Assembly (NCBI RefSeq): GCF_030408375.1
Contig: NZ_CP046530.1
Location: 1,922,001-1,986,000 of the forward strand
Length of the DNA stretch: 64,000 nucleotides
Direction of reading: 5' to 3'
From: Corynebacterium afermentans subsp. lipophilum
Lineage (GTDB): Bacteria; Actinomycetota; Actinomycetes; Mycobacteriales; Mycobacteriaceae
The notes under the pieces are model-generated. The model was not told the DNA's origin. It made no database searches and saw only the letters and a list, made by a program, of their open reading frames with translations. Positions 19,218 to 31,203 of the stretch are shown piece after piece; position 1 is the first letter of the stretch; each line of letters begins with the position of its first letter. The translations under genes were made by a program, and so were the position numbers.

Positions 19218-20680
19218 ACGTACGACGCTACTTCAGGGTCGCCGAAATCGGAGTAGTGCTCCTGGAGCTCCTCGTATTCCGTCTCCTTCCATTGCTTTTC
19301 CAGTGTGGCGAGGATATCCAGGGTGTCCTCCGGCTGTTTTATGGGCGGGTACTCGAATGTCATGCCGAACCTGTCCTCCATCGCGCGGATCGTGGCCATG
19401 CATGCGTCGTAATCGAGGTCGTTTTCGTACTTCTCCACCGCGGAGTGGCAGCGGTTGTAAAACTCGGCACGGTCTTTGCGTTTCTGCCGCCGTTTCGCCA
19501 GCGTTGTCTTCCACCTCGGGTTCGTCGGCTGCAGATAGTCGGTGATGAACCCTTCCGGAGCCGAGACTTGGAAGGTGCCGTCCGAGTGCAGCCACACTAT
19601 TTCGCCGGTAACCGGATCGGGCACGTAGTAGACGCGGCGATCGGTCTTTAGGTTGTGGTGGTGCGCACAGAGGCTGAACAGGTTTGAGGCGGTGGTCTTG
19701 CCGCCTTCGCCGAAGGGAATGCGGTGGTCCAGCTGGCAGTTTTCGGCCTTCACGCTGCAGCCGGGCCAGAGGCACACCCCGTCTCGGGCCTGCACCAGCG
19801 CACGGATGGCGGCGGTGGGCACATACGCCTCAGTTTCGGCGTCTTCTGCTTCATCCAGGTCCACGACGTGGGGCGGGTTGTCCTCCAGCATCTGTTCCAC
19901 TGCGGCGGTACCGTCCGCGTCGGTCCATCCGAAATTCGGGATGTAGTACGAGCTGCCCGGTGTCTTCGACGTGAACATGTAGAGCACGACCTTCGGCGTC
20001 GCACGAATCTCGCCGGTGAGGATGGCCTTGATTGCGTCATCCCTCGAGAGCTTGTGCTCGCGCGCCACCTGTTCGGTGAAACGCTCCATTAGGCCGACCG
20101 TGACGGGGTCGCCCTCCACATTCAGCCCCGCATCGCCGTCGTCTTGGCCGTAGAAGTGGCTACGGCAGGTGCCGAACGGCAGATCCTTCTCCTTCTTCCT
20201 GTCCTTGATCTTCTTCTGGTTCGGCGCCAGGTCCGAATCGATGCGCTGGATCCTCTCGCGCAGGCGGCGACGCAGCGAGCTTGGCGACGGCAACTCCGCC
20301 CCCACCCGTCGCGGCGTGAAAACCTTGACTAGGTACTCGTCCATGTCGGCGAGAATGTCTGGCGTGGCCAGGTGGTTGAGCCGGTTCAAGGTGGACTCGA
20401 TGGCCGACAGGCGTCTCACGTCCAACCGGCGGGTCTCTTCCTGCAGCGCCCGTAGCTTGGGCAGATCAGCGAGCACCGAATACCCAAGAATCCCACTTTC
20501 AGCCCAACTCTGGCTCTCCCCTACGGCCATCGCAATCGAATAGGCCTCTAGTTCGAAGTCCTCCACTTCTACCAACGGCTTAGCGTAGCGGTGGAAGATC
20601 TGAAACTCCGCCTCCCGCATCGCCTGGCCTGCAGCGGCGATCGGACAGCCTTCCCGCTCCGTTGCAAATGTTCCGTTCAC
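19214..20680 (-). CDS. HNH endonuclease-domain protein (13E12/DUF222-like)
   Basis: This 488-aa protein has a long helical N-terminal region (about residues 1-300) and a zinc-type HNH nuclease core near residues 315-360: CLWPGCSVKAENCQLDHRIP, then SNLFSLCAHHHNLKT. The two CxxC-like pairs and the D-H-R triad are intact. The overall plan matches the actinobacterial 13E12/DUF222 family, which is often mobile, multicopy and in mycobacteria SOS-controlled. The start is a GTG at 20680 with a strong GAGGAGGG 6 nt upstream. Its AT-rich promoter region and its position between ispD and ispF suggest insertion. Confidence 0.85.
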   Translation of the reverse strand: MNGTFATEREGCPIAAAGQAMREAEFQIFHRYAKPLVEVEDFELEAYSIAMAVGESQSWAESGILGYSVLADLPKLRALQEETRRLDVRRLSAIESTLNRLNHLATPDILADMDEYLVKVFTPRRVGAELPSPSSLRRRLRERIQRIDSDLAPNQKKIKDRKKEKDLPFGTCRSHFYGQDDGDAGLNVEGDPVTVGLMERFTEQVAREHKLSRDDAIKAILTGEIRATPKVVLYMFTSKTPGSSYYIPNFGWTDADGTAAVEQMLEDNPPHVVDLDEAEDAETEAYVPTAAIRALVQARDGVCLWPGCSVKAENCQLDHRIPFGEGGKTTASNLFSLCAHHHNLKTDRRVYYVPDPVTGEIVWLHSDGTFQVSAPEGFITDYLQPTNPRWKTTLAKRRQKRKDRAEFYNRCHSAVEKYENDLDYDACMATIRAMEDRFGMTFEYPPIKQPEDTLDILATLEKQWKETEYEELQEHYSDFGDPEVASYV

Positions 20681-20694
20681 GTCTCACCCTCCTC

Positions 20695-20739
20695 TCGAAA
20701 CTAATGTCGAACATAATGCCGACACATATTCCATGTCAA
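20695..20739 (-). promoter_or_regulatory. Promoter with overlapping LexA-like half sites for the HNH gene
   Basis: On the minus strand TTGACA (20734-20739) and TATGTT (20710-20715) are separated by 18 bp, the best sigma-A type promoter in the window. The plus strand reads TCGAAACTAATGTCGAAC and then ATAATGCCGA, which contains TCGAA/TGTCGA elements like the actinobacterial SOS box (TCGAAC-N4-GTTCGA) but with spacing one base short. SOS control is an inference. Confidence 0.5.
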
Positions 20740-20834
20740 GGGTTTTCCAAAAGTTTTTTCGGATACGTTTTCGATCCCCCGGTTGGGCGAGAATCCCCCA
20801 CGCATACCTATAGCAAACGACCCCGACCCGGGCC

Positions 20835-21512
20835 TTAGAGCGCGCCAACCACGCTTTCCGCCAACCGCAAATCCAGCGGGGTGGTGATTTTGAACGCCAT
20901 GGGATCCCCCTCCACGGACACGACCGGAACACCGAACCACTCCATAAGGGAGGCGTCGTCGGTGGCGACGAACGTTGGCTTCTCGGCGAGGTACTTTTCG
21001 TTCGCCTCGCGCAGCATCCGCAGGTCAAACCCTTGCGGCGTCTGGGCAGCGCGAAGCGCAGAACGGTCCAGGGTCTCTTCGACAATCTCCCCCGAAACCC
21101 GCTTCACAGTGTCCGCCACCGGCACCACGGGCACCACGGCAGGGGCGCCGCGAAGCACCGCGTCAACTACGCGCGAAACCATCGCCGCGGGGGTTAACGC
21201 GCGGGCGGCGTCGTGGACGACCACGCAGGCGTCGTCAAGCGAAATTGCTTTGAGCGCCGCGAAGATGGAGTCCGCGCGCTCCGCACCCCCATGCACGAAC
21301 TGGACCCCATAGCCGGCCAGAAGCTCGCGGGCGCGCGTTTCCATCGACGAGCTGACCACTACGACAACGTGGTCGACGACCTCGGACATCGCCGCCACGG
21401 AGCGCTCCAGCAGCGTCCGGCCACCAAGTTCCACATATGCCTTGGGCACTTCGGCACCCAGTCGGGTTCCCTGCCCGGCGGCGGCGACGACCGCCACGGT
21501 TTCGCGGCGCAA
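20835..21512 (-). CDS. ispD: 2-C-methyl-D-erythritol 4-phosphate cytidylyltransferase
   Basis: It couples CTP to MEP in the isoprenoid pathway. It is 225 aa, with the nucleotide-binding loop VAAAGQGTRLGAEVPKAYVEL, VVHDAARAL and TPQGFDLRMLREA, and it ends in the KITTPLDLRLAE signature. The frame runs far upstream inside carD, but the family N terminus fixes the start at a TTG (21512), one base after the carD stop. That position and the absence of any nearby ATG or GTG in frame support coupled initiation. A plus-strand AT-rich gap separates its end from the HNH start. Confidence 0.94.
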   Translation of the reverse strand: MRRETVAVVAAAGQGTRLGAEVPKAYVELGGRTLLERSVAAMSEVVDHVVVVVSSSMETRARELLAGYGVQFVHGGAERADSIFAALKAISLDDACVVVHDAARALTPAAMVSRVVDAVLRGAPAVVPVVPVADTVKRVSGEIVEETLDRSALRAAQTPQGFDLRMLREANEKYLAEKPTFVATDDASLMEWFGVPVVSVEGDPMAFKITTPLDLRLAESVVGAL

Positions 21513-21513
21513 T

Positions 21514-22104
21514 TTACTTGTCGTCGTCCTCGTCGTCGAAGGAGAGGTCGTCCAGATCCACCTCGTCATCGTCGTCGACCTGGCCCGGGTCCACGGAAAT
21601 ACCGGCCTTGACCTGCTCGTCGATGATGGCCTGGATCTGCTTGTCCATCTCCTCGACCTTCTTCTCGTCCACCGGCTCCGCCAACGCGAGCTCGCCGACG
21701 AGAATCTGGCGCGCCTTCCCCAGCATGCGCTTCTCACCTGCGGAAAGGCCCTTGCCCTGGTCGCGGCGCCAGAGGTCGCGGACAACCTCCGCAACCTTGT
21801 TGATGTCGCCGGACGCGAGACGCTCCTGGTTGGCCTTGTAGCGGCGGGACCAGTTGCCCGCCTCCTCCACGTCGGTCTCGCGCAGCACGGAGAACACCTT
21901 CTGCAGGCCTTCCTCGTTGACCACATCGCGCACACCGACGAGCTCGGAGTTCTTCACCGGAACGCGCACTTCAAGGTCCGAGTGGAGAATCTGCAGCACC
22001 AGGTAATCGAGGGTCTCTCCGCGCATCTCGCGCTGCTCGATATCGGCGATGCGGGCCGCTCCGTGGTGCGGGTACACAACCACTTCTCCGACCTTGAATT
22101 CCAT
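21514..22104 (-). CDS. carD: CarD-family RNA polymerase-binding transcription regulator
   Basis: This is a 196-aa essential actinobacterial regulator that binds the RNA polymerase beta subunit and stabilises open complexes, notably at rRNA promoters. The N-terminal RNAP-interaction domain begins [19 protein letters not shown]. The helical DNA-binding domain contains [20 protein letters not shown] with the conserved tryptophan. The C terminus is an acidic tail (about residues 172-196) longer than in M. tuberculosis CarD. It heads the carD-ispD unit and is divergent from the lpqE-like gene. Confidence 0.94.
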   Translation of the reverse strand: MEFKVGEVVVYPHHGAARIADIEQREMRGETLDYLVLQILHSDLEVRVPVKNSELVGVRDVVNEEGLQKVFSVLRETDVEEAGNWSRRYKANQERLASGDINKVAEVVRDLWRRDQGKGLSAGEKRMLGKARQILVGELALAEPVDEKKVEEMDKQIQAIIDEQVKAGISVDPGQVDDDDEVDLDDLSFDDEDDDK

Positions 22105-22171
22105 TGCGGCTCCTTGCGTCGTTAGGCGAAGTTCAGACCCCAACACCCTACCACCGAGCATTTCGCTTATC

Positions 22172-22188
22172 GACGACCAAAGGTCGTC
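22172..22188. other. Short hairpin in the carD/lpqE divergent region
   Basis: GACGACC, three A bases, then GGTCGTC form a perfect 7-bp inverted repeat that overlaps a copy of the iterated 11-mer (22165-22175). It lies 68 bp upstream of carD and 98 bp upstream of the lipoprotein start. It could be an operator for either gene or an untranslated-leader hairpin; nothing distinguishes these. Confidence 0.35.
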
Positions 22189-22285
22189 TCGCCCAATAGG
22201 GGGAGCAAGTGGGAAAACTTGCTGTGCAGACGCTAGAGTATTGCGGAGGAAACCCTCGAATGAGTTTGATGATGGAGGACACCCC

Positions 22286-22816
22286 GTGAAGTCCCTGAAG
22301 CGCGTCGCTGCCGCCGCCGTCGCTGGCTGCGCCACCCTGGCCCTCGTTGGCTGCTCCGCCGGCCAGATCACCCAGACCTCGAACCAGGTTGCGGCCGTTG
22401 ACGGTGCTAGCGCCTCCACCGAGGACGGTTCCGTCGCCGTGCAGGACGTGACCGTGGTGCTCGCTGAGGACGGCCAGGCCGCCCTGAAGTTCACCGCCAC
22501 CAACCAGGACACCGCGATGAAGGACCACACCCTGAAGTCCGTCGACGTGGACGGCCAGAACGTGACCATCTCCGGCAACTCCTCCATCGCCTACAACTGC
22601 GCGCTGGTTGCGGATTCCAAGGATGGCCTGGAGCGCATGCCGCAGGACAAGAACGACAACTGCATCGAGTACACCGCGACCACGCTGGCGAACGACGACT
22701 TCGCCTACGGCGGCAACGTGCCGGTGACCTTCAACTTCGACACCGGCTCCCTGGATGTCGTAGCCACTGTGTCGGCTCCGACCCTGGCTTCCGGCCAGGT
22801 CGACCGCGAGGTCTAA
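22286..22816 (+). CDS. lpqE: LpqE-like lipoprotein
   Basis: The 176-aa protein starts at a GTG with GGAGGA 6 nt upstream. The signal ends in lipobox ALVGC (Cys near residue 20). The mature part begins [19 protein letters not shown] and continues as a beta-sandwich-like domain with two cysteines (YNCALV, NDNCIEY). The position between carD and radA is that of M. tuberculosis Rv3584 (LpqE), and the [11 protein letters not shown] opening fits. Function is unknown; some relatives resemble PCuAC copper chaperones, but the His/Met metal motif is not evident here. Confidence 0.78.
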   Translation: MKSLKRVAAAAVAGCATLALVGCSAGQITQTSNQVAAVDGASASTEDGSVAVQDVTVVLAEDGQAALKFTATNQDTAMKDHTLKSVDVDGQNVTISGNSSIAYNCALVADSKDGLERMPQDKNDNCIEYTATTLANDDFAYGGNVPVTFNFDTGSLDVVATVSAPTLASGQVDREV

Positions 22817-22830
22817 TCTTCCTTCTTCCG

Positions 22831-22857
22831 AAACCGCTGGCTTGACCAGCGGTTTTT
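22831..22857 (+). terminator. Rho-independent terminator after lpqE-like gene
   Basis: AAACCGCTGG, loop CTTGA, then CCAGCGGTTT form a perfect 10-bp stem that runs into a short T tract. It starts 14 bp after the lipoprotein stop and 46 bp before radA, so it separates the two transcripts. Confidence 0.88.
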
Positions 22858-22902
22858 CCGTGTTCGAACACCGTGTCGGGGCCGTGTTATACGGTGTGGC
22901 GC

Positions 22903-24255
22903 ATGGCAAAGAAACCCCGTGTGATCCACACCTGCACCGAGTGCGGCTACTCCTCCCCCAAGTGGCTCGGCCGCTGCCCCGAGTGCGGGTCTTGGGGAAC
23001 GCTCCAAGAGGAGGCGCCGGCTGCTTCGGGCCCGGTGAAGACGTCCTCGCTGACACCGTCCGCTCCCGCGAGCCCGATCACGCAGGTCGAGGCTGCGGCA
23101 ACGAAAACTGTAAAGTCCGGCATTCGGGAGCTGGACCGCGTGCTCGGCTCCGGTGTGGTGCCCGGCTCCGTGGTGCTGATGGCGGGCGAGCCCGGTGTGG
23201 GCAAGTCCACGCTGTTGCTGGAGGTGGCGTCGCGCTGGGCAAAGCAGGGGCGCAAGGCGCTCTACGTCACGGCGGAGGAGTCTGCGGGCCAGGTCCGCGC
23301 CCGCGCCGAGCGCACGGAGGCGCTGGTGGACACGCTGTATCTGGCCGCCGAGTCCAACCTGGACGTGGTGTTTGGGCACGTGGAGCAGCTGAAGCCTTCG
23401 TTGCTGATTGTGGATTCGGTGCAGACCATGCACGCCGCGGGCGTCGAGGGCGTCGCCGGTGGCGTGGCGCAGTCCCGCGCGGTCACTGCGGCGCTGACCA
23501 CGCTGGCCAAGACCACGAACATCCCGGTGCTACTGGTGGGGCACGTGACCAAGGACGGCAACGTCGCCGGCCCGCGCGTGCTGGAACATCTGGTGGACGT
23601 CGTGTTGAACTTTGAGGGGGACAGGCAGTCGTCGCTAAGAATGCTCCGGGGTATTAAGAACCGCTTCGGCGCCACGGACGAGGTCGGCTGCTTCGAACAG
23701 ACCTCCAGCGGCATCCGGGAGGTGCCGGACCCGTCGGGGCTGTTCCTGTCGCACCGCGGGAAAACGCCGGACGGCTCCGCGGTGACTGTGGCGATGGACG
23801 GCGTGCGCCCTATCCTCGCTGAGGTGCAGGCGCTGACCGTGGATCCGGTGAACAAGAGCCCGCGGCGCGTGGTCACCGGCCTGGATTTCAACCGGGTGCC
23901 CATGGTGCTGGCGGTGCTGCAGGCGCGCTGCGGGGAACGCACGAACGACAAGGACGCCTATGTGGCCACCGTCGGCGGGGTGAAGATCACGGAGACGGCC
24001 ACGGACCTCGCGGTCGCGTTAGCAACGTGGTCGAGCCTGCATGAGAAGCCACTGCCTGCGAAAACGGTGGTTGTCGGCGAGGTGGGACTGGCAGGAGAGA
24101 TCAGGCGGGTGCCAAACCTCGGCCGCCGCCTCCAAGAAGCGGCCCGCATGGGCTACACCAGTGCGATCGTGCCCGCCGGAGAGAAGCTGTCTATCGACGG
24201 CCTGACGGTCCGCCCCGTCTCCACCCTCGCGGAGGCGCTCGAGCGGCTTAGGTGA
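22903..24255 (+). CDS. radA: DNA repair protein RadA
   Basis: This is a RecA-like ATPase that promotes branch migration during recombination. From the ATG at 22903 it is 450 aa. Zinc finger: CTECGYSSPKWLGRCPEC (residues 11-28). Walker A: GEPGVGKST. The RadA-specific KNRFGATDEVG motif follows. The C-terminal third is the Lon-protease-like domain (VVVGEVGLAGEIRRV). The upstream extension of the frame crosses the terminator region and is discarded. The stop overlaps the convergent next gene by 8 bp. Confidence 0.96.
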   Translation: MAKKPRVIHTCTECGYSSPKWLGRCPECGSWGTLQEEAPAASGPVKTSSLTPSAPASPITQVEAAATKTVKSGIRELDRVLGSGVVPGSVVLMAGEPGVGKSTLLLEVASRWAKQGRKALYVTAEESAGQVRARAERTEALVDTLYLAAESNLDVVFGHVEQLKPSLLIVDSVQTMHAAGVEGVAGGVAQSRAVTAALTTLAKTTNIPVLLVGHVTKDGNVAGPRVLEHLVDVVLNFEGDRQSSLRMLRGIKNRFGATDEVGCFEQTSSGIREVPDPSGLFLSHRGKTPDGSAVTVAMDGVRPILAEVQALTVDPVNKSPRRVVTGLDFNRVPMVLAVLQARCGERTNDKDAYVATVGGVKITETATDLAVALATWSSLHEKPLPAKTVVVGEVGLAGEIRRVPNLGRRLQEAARMGYTSAIVPAGEKLSIDGLTVRPVSTLAEALERLR

Positions 24256-24931
24256 TGTTGAAGGGGCTGGCGTCGGAGGCGTTGTCCCCGATCACGCCGT
24301 GCAGGAAGTAGGAGCCGGCCTTCACTTCCGGGCGGTTGTCGCACTGTCCCGGCTGCGATGCGGTGACGGACCAGCGGGCCTCCCAGCGTCGCTTCTCGCC
24401 CGGCGCGAACTCGACGTCGCCTGCCGCCACCGGCGGGTAGCAGTCGGTGTCGGACCAGATGCGGTCGTTGGTGGCCATGTCGTAGACCTCGAAACGCAGC
24501 AGGTTGTCATCCAGATCGATCACGCAGTCGGTGTCCGTGGGGTTTTCCACCTCCATGTAAAACACCGGCTGCACCCCAATGGCGTAAGAAGGCTGGTTGC
24601 TGGAGGCGTGGATCTCCAAGTCCGCCAGCTCGCAGGTGCCCTTCTTCACGGGAGCGGCGACGGTTTCCTCGCTCGTCTGGGTGGGGCTGGTCGGTTCGGC
24701 TGAGGAGGTCGTGCTCTCCTCGGAAAGCTGCACCGTCGGCTCGGTGGCCAGGGTGGTGGACGGTGCTTCCGACACGGTCTCGGGGGTGTTTTCTGTTTCG
24801 TCGGTCTTGCCGCTGCGGGCGAACGCGGACAGGCCCCACACCAAAAGCGCCACAACCACCAACAGGATGACGAGGGCCGCCACGCGGCGGCGCATGTAGA
24901 TCTCCGGAGGCAGTGGGCGCTGGTTCGACAT
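24248..24931 (-). CDS. Membrane-anchored protein with Ser/Thr-rich linker, unknown function
   Basis: This 227-aa protein has a short cytoplasmic N terminus (MSNQRPLPPEIYMRRR), one transmembrane helix (about residues 17-37), a Thr/Ser/Glu-rich linker to about residue 95, and a C-terminal extracytoplasmic domain with cysteines in KGTCELA, DTDCVID, TDCYPP and GQCDNR. The domain pattern (FYMEVENPTDTDC, GSYFLHGVIGD) resembles DUF4232-type beta-sandwiches, an uncertain match. The gene is 9 bp upstream of the carbonic anhydrase end on the same strand, so the two may share a transcript. Confidence 0.82.
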   Translation of the reverse strand: MSNQRPLPPEIYMRRRVAALVILLVVVALLVWGLSAFARSGKTDETENTPETVSEAPSTTLATEPTVQLSEESTTSSAEPTSPTQTSEETVAAPVKKGTCELADLEIHASSNQPSYAIGVQPVFYMEVENPTDTDCVIDLDDNLLRFEVYDMATNDRIWSDTDCYPPVAAGDVEFAPGEKRRWEARWSVTASQPGQCDNRPEVKAGSYFLHGVIGDNASDASPFNIT

Positions 24932-24940
24932 GCCTATAAC

Positions 24941-25561
24941 TTAATCGCCGAAGTTTTCGTAGGTGGTCTCGACACGGCCGTCGGACAGGCGGTAGCGCGC
25001 ACCCACCACGCCCACGGTCTTGTGCTTCAGCCCGGAAATGACGGACGGGATGCGGGCCACCAGGTGCTCTGCACCGTTGCGTGCGTGCGCCTGCTCCACC
25101 TGCTCGCCGCGGGTTTTCGCCTCGGCGACGGCCGGCGAGATTTTCTCCACGAACACGCGTGTCAGCCCCGGGGGGATGTCGCCGGACCCGAGTGCTTCCA
25201 CGGCTGCCCCCACGGCGCCGCACTTCTCGTGGGCGAGGAAGAGCACGAGGTCGACGCCGAGGCCGTCGACGGCATACTCGACGGATGCCGACACTGCGGA
25301 GTCCACGCAGCCGCCGGCGGTGCGGATGACGAAGATGTCGCCGAAGCCGGCGTCGAAAAGCAGCTCAATTGGCACGCGGGAGTCGGAGCAGCCCACCACG
25401 CACACTGCCGGGTTCTGGCCGGAGGTGAGCTGCTGGCGGGTTGCGGGGTCGCGGCGCGGGTCCGCGGTGTTGCCGGTGGCGAAACGCTCGTTGCCGGCTT
25501 TCAACAGCTCCCACACTTCGCGGGGTGTGGAGGCGGCCTGGAGGTCGGTCACATTAGTCAT
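24941..25561 (-). CDS. bca: Beta-class carbonic anhydrase
   Basis: It interconverts CO2 and bicarbonate. From the ATG at 25561 it is 206 aa. The zinc ligands are Cys in VVGCSDSRVP and His plus Cys in LAHEKCGAVGA; the Asp-Arg dyad (SDSR) is present. TAGGCVDSAVSASVEYAV is also typical. C. glutamicum encodes a homologue beside mutY in the same divergent arrangement. The longer frame to 25630 overlaps the divergent mutY gene and is unlikely. Starts of bca and mutY are 22 bp apart. Confidence 0.94.
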   Translation of the reverse strand: MTNVTDLQAASTPREVWELLKAGNERFATGNTADPRRDPATRQQLTSGQNPAVCVVGCSDSRVPIELLFDAGFGDIFVIRTAGGCVDSAVSASVEYAVDGLGVDLVLFLAHEKCGAVGAAVEALGSGDIPPGLTRVFVEKISPAVAEAKTRGEQVEQAHARNGAEHLVARIPSVISGLKHKTVGVVGARYRLSDGRVETTYENFGD

Positions 25562-25583
25562 AACCGCTATTGTTGCACGCATT

Positions 25584-26441
25584 GTGACGAATTTGCGCCC
25601 AAACAAGATCCTTTCCTGGTACCTAGCCAACGCTCGCGAACTGCCGTGGCGAAACTCGTCAACGTCTCCGTGGGGCGTGCTGCTCAGCGAGGTGATGAGC
25701 CATCAAACCCAGGTCGAGCGCGTCGCCCCGATCTGGCAGGAATGGATGCAGCGCTGGCCCACCCCGGCGGCGTTCGCGCAGGCGAGCACCGCCGAGGTTT
25801 TGCGTGCCTGGGGCAGTCTGGGCTACCCGCGCCGGGCGCTGCGTCTGAAGGAATGCGCGCAGGTCATCGTGGATGAGCATGACGGGGAGGTGCCGGAGGA
25901 CGTCGATAAGCTGCTGGCGCTCCCCGGGATCGGCGACTACACCGCGCGGGCGGTGGCGTGCTTCGCGTACGGGAAAAACGTGCCGGTGGTGGACACAAAC
26001 GTGCGGCGCGTGGTGGCGCGCGTGGAGCGCGGCGAGGCGCTCGGGGCGCCCGGCAAGAAGGAAATCGAGCAAGTTGCGGCGCTGTTGCCGGAGCAGAATG
26101 GCCCCGAGTTCTCTGTCGGGCTTATGGAGCTCGGCGCGCTCGTGTGTACCGCGCGAGCACCGAAATGCGGGGAATGCCCGGTGCGCTCTGACTGCGCGTG
26201 GCTCGCGGCCGGCAAACCGGAGGCGGAGGTGAAGAAGCGTGCTCAGCGCTTTGTCGGCACCGACCGCCAGGTGCGCGGCAAGATCATGCGTCTGTTGCGC
26301 GAGTCAGACAGTCCAGTCGAGCAAAAGCTTATCGACGACCTCTGGCACGACCCCGCACAGCTTTCCCGCGCACTATTTTCCCTGCTCGAAGACGGTCTGG
26401 CAGAGCAGGACGAGAAGGGTTACTTCCACCTGCCGCGGTAG
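25584..26441 (+). CDS. mutY: A/G-specific adenine glycosylase
   Basis: It removes adenine mispaired with 8-oxoguanine. From the GTG at 25584 it is 285 aa. Seen are SHQTQVERV, the helix-hairpin-helix LLALPGIGDYTARAVA, the catalytic aspartate in VDTNVRRV and a [4Fe-4S] site C-x6-C-x2-C-x5-C (CTARAPKCGECPVRSDC). The C-terminal recognition domain is short. The longer reading of the frame lies antisense to bca and is a shadow. The gene end overlaps the small convergent DUF4236 gene by 22 bp. Confidence 0.94.
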   Translation: MTNLRPNKILSWYLANARELPWRNSSTSPWGVLLSEVMSHQTQVERVAPIWQEWMQRWPTPAAFAQASTAEVLRAWGSLGYPRRALRLKECAQVIVDEHDGEVPEDVDKLLALPGIGDYTARAVACFAYGKNVPVVDTNVRRVVARVERGEALGAPGKKEIEQVAALLPEQNGPEFSVGLMELGALVCTARAPKCGECPVRSDCAWLAAGKPEAEVKKRAQRFVGTDRQVRGKIMRLLRESDSPVEQKLIDDLWHDPAQLSRALFSLLEDGLAEQDEKGYFHLPR

Positions 26442-26590
26442 TGGAGCCCGCCGGGCAGCTTCACGTACACGCCACCGCGGGAGTTGAAGGTGACGGGCCC
26501 GATCTTCTTCGACGCGGACACGCCGGACTTGGAGTAGTTGAGCCAGCTGCCGTCGCTGATCTTTTGGCGCTTGCGGTACTGAATTCCCAT
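26420..26590 (-). CDS. Small DUF4236-like protein
   Basis: This 56-aa basic protein starts MGIQYRKRQKISDGSWLNYS and continues KSGVSASKKIGPVTFNSRGG. The layout (charged opening, NxSKSGVS, G-P-V-T, R-G) is that of DUF4236 proteins, small beta-rich proteins of unknown function. It is antisense to the mutY 3' end for 22 bp and its start is 24 bp from the divergent lipase start. The same frame continues far upstream as an antisense of the lipase, which I reject. Confidence 0.72.
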   Translation of the reverse strand: MGIQYRKRQKISDGSWLNYSKSGVSASKKIGPVTFNSRGGVYVKLPGGLHYRGRWK

Positions 26591-28029
26591 GGACGGGAGC
26601 TTACACTGCTTCCCATGCGTAAACGGTGGTGTCTTTTTGCTGTCCCGCTCCTGATTTGCCCCTCTGCGCACGCTGAGGATTTGAGTGCGGAGTCCCTGTC
26701 GTCGTTGTCGTCGGTTGGCTCGTCCACCTTCGAGGTGATCGGTGACGCGTCGTCGCTTTCGTCTCTCCCGGAGATGTCTTCGGAGGCGCTTGGCGGCGCG
26801 GCGGGGAACACTCCCGGAGAACTCGACGCGAAGAAGCGGGTGCTGGGGTCCAATGGCAAACGCATCCGCTACACCTCCGTCAACGAGCGCGGCGAGAAAG
26901 TGCCGGTCACCGGCGCACTGTACGACCGCCCGTTTGCGAAGGGCCTGATCGTTCTCGCCCCCGGCACGCGCGGCCTGGGCGACCAGTGCGCGCCGTCGGC
27001 GGCATCGTCGATGCTGTCCTCCCTCGGCCCGGACGGCACGGTGAACATCAACTATGAGGCGCCAATGGTGCAGATGCTTCTCGACGACGGCTACCGCGTG
27101 GTAGTCACGGACTACATGGGCCTGGGCACCGACGGCCTGCACACCTACCTCAACCGCGTCGACCAGGGCCGGGCGGTGATTGACGCCGCCCGCGCCGTAG
27201 CCAATCGCGGCGAAAAGGTGGCGTTCTGGGGCTACTCGCAGGGCGGTGGCGCAGCTGCGGCGGCCGCGGAGCTCGTCGGCGACTACGCCCCGGAGCTCAA
27301 CGTGGTGGGGACGTTTGCCGGTGCTCCCCCGGCCGACCCCCTGGGCGTGCTGCAGCAGGCGTCCGCGCCGATGCTCACCGCCGTGGCCGGTTTCGCCGCC
27401 GCGAGTTTTTCGGATACCTACCCCGAATTCCACGAGGCTCTCGGCGAGTATCTCACCGACGACGGCAAGGCCCTGCTGGAGGATCTGAAAACGTCGTGCG
27501 TTGTCGATGCGTCGATGAACGCCCCGAAGATGGCCGGCGACATGTTCGTTGACGGCAAGACCTTCGCCGACATCGCGGAGGAAGACGAGCGCATCGGCAA
27601 ATACCTCGAGCACAACAAGCTGGGCAAGGTGAAGCCGAACGCGCCGATCATGGTGCTGACCAACCCGGACGACGACCTCGTGCCGGAACCGCAGGCCACC
27701 CAGCTGGCCGAGGACTACTGCGCAATCGGCGCGGACGTGGAGTACCGCCGCGTGGTGGTGCCGGGGTCGCCGACGCAACCCTTGTCGTCCGGCCGCCGCG
27801 AGCTCACCCCGCGCGCGCCGGGCTCCGGCCACGCGCTGCCGCTCGTGCTGCAGACCGACAACGTCTCGGATTGGCTGTCCGACCGTTTCAAGGGCAGGCC
27901 CATGAAACAGGTGTGCCCCTCCGACCACCCCGAGTATGAGGTGGTGGAGGGGCTCAACGCCGTGGAGATCACCGCGATCGTGTTCTCCGTGCTGGGCGCG
28001 CTCGGCGCCCTGGGCTTGTGGGCTTACGC

Positions 28030-30771
<2,742 letters not shown>

Positions 30772-30795
30772 GTGGCTGACCCCTTCTTTCCTAAA

Positions 30796-31203
30796 TCAGT
30801 TGTCCACCACCATAACGCCGGGGTCCGACATCACTTCCCTGGTTTGTTCGCGCATACCCGCCTGATCGTCGATATTCGCAGGTGAGAGGCGATGTTCACC
30901 CTTAGCGAACAGGCCGGAAATACACATCCTCGTGGGCCTGCAGCCGGGGTTGAAAGGGTGCCCGCACGAGGGGCAGGACGCGCCGTATTCGGCATGCGTC
31001 ATCATGCGCCCACACGCGCCGCACATCACGGCGGGCAGTTGCCTATCGACGGGCACGAAACCGTGATCGGCCAACTCGTCGTGGCATAGCGAACAGGCCC
31101 ACAATTTCTCGCAGGCCCCGCACGTGTTGGCAACGACGTCCCACTCGGAATGCCAATGTGCGCACCGGCCCTGCGGGTCGACATCCACACCGTGGATCGT
31201 CAT
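30796..31203 (-). CDS. CHY zinc-finger protein
   Basis: This 135-aa protein is rich in paired zinc ligands: CAHWHSEWDVV, NTCGACEKLWACSLCH, MCGACGRMMTH and SCPSCGHPFNPGC. The arrangement is that of the CHY-type zinc finger. Its bacterial role is unknown; the yeast relative Hot13 handles zinc in thiol-redox import. The ATG at 31203 overlaps the lipoprotein stop by four bases (ATGA), so the pair is translationally coupled. The pairing of a metal-binding cytosolic protein with an NlpA-type lipoprotein is unusual. Confidence 0.85.
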   Translation of the reverse strand: MTIHGVDVDPQGRCAHWHSEWDVVANTCGACEKLWACSLCHDELADHGFVPVDRQLPAVMCGACGRMMTHAEYGASCPSCGHPFNPGCRPTRMCISGLFAKGEHRLSPANIDDQAGMREQTREVMSDPGVMVVDN

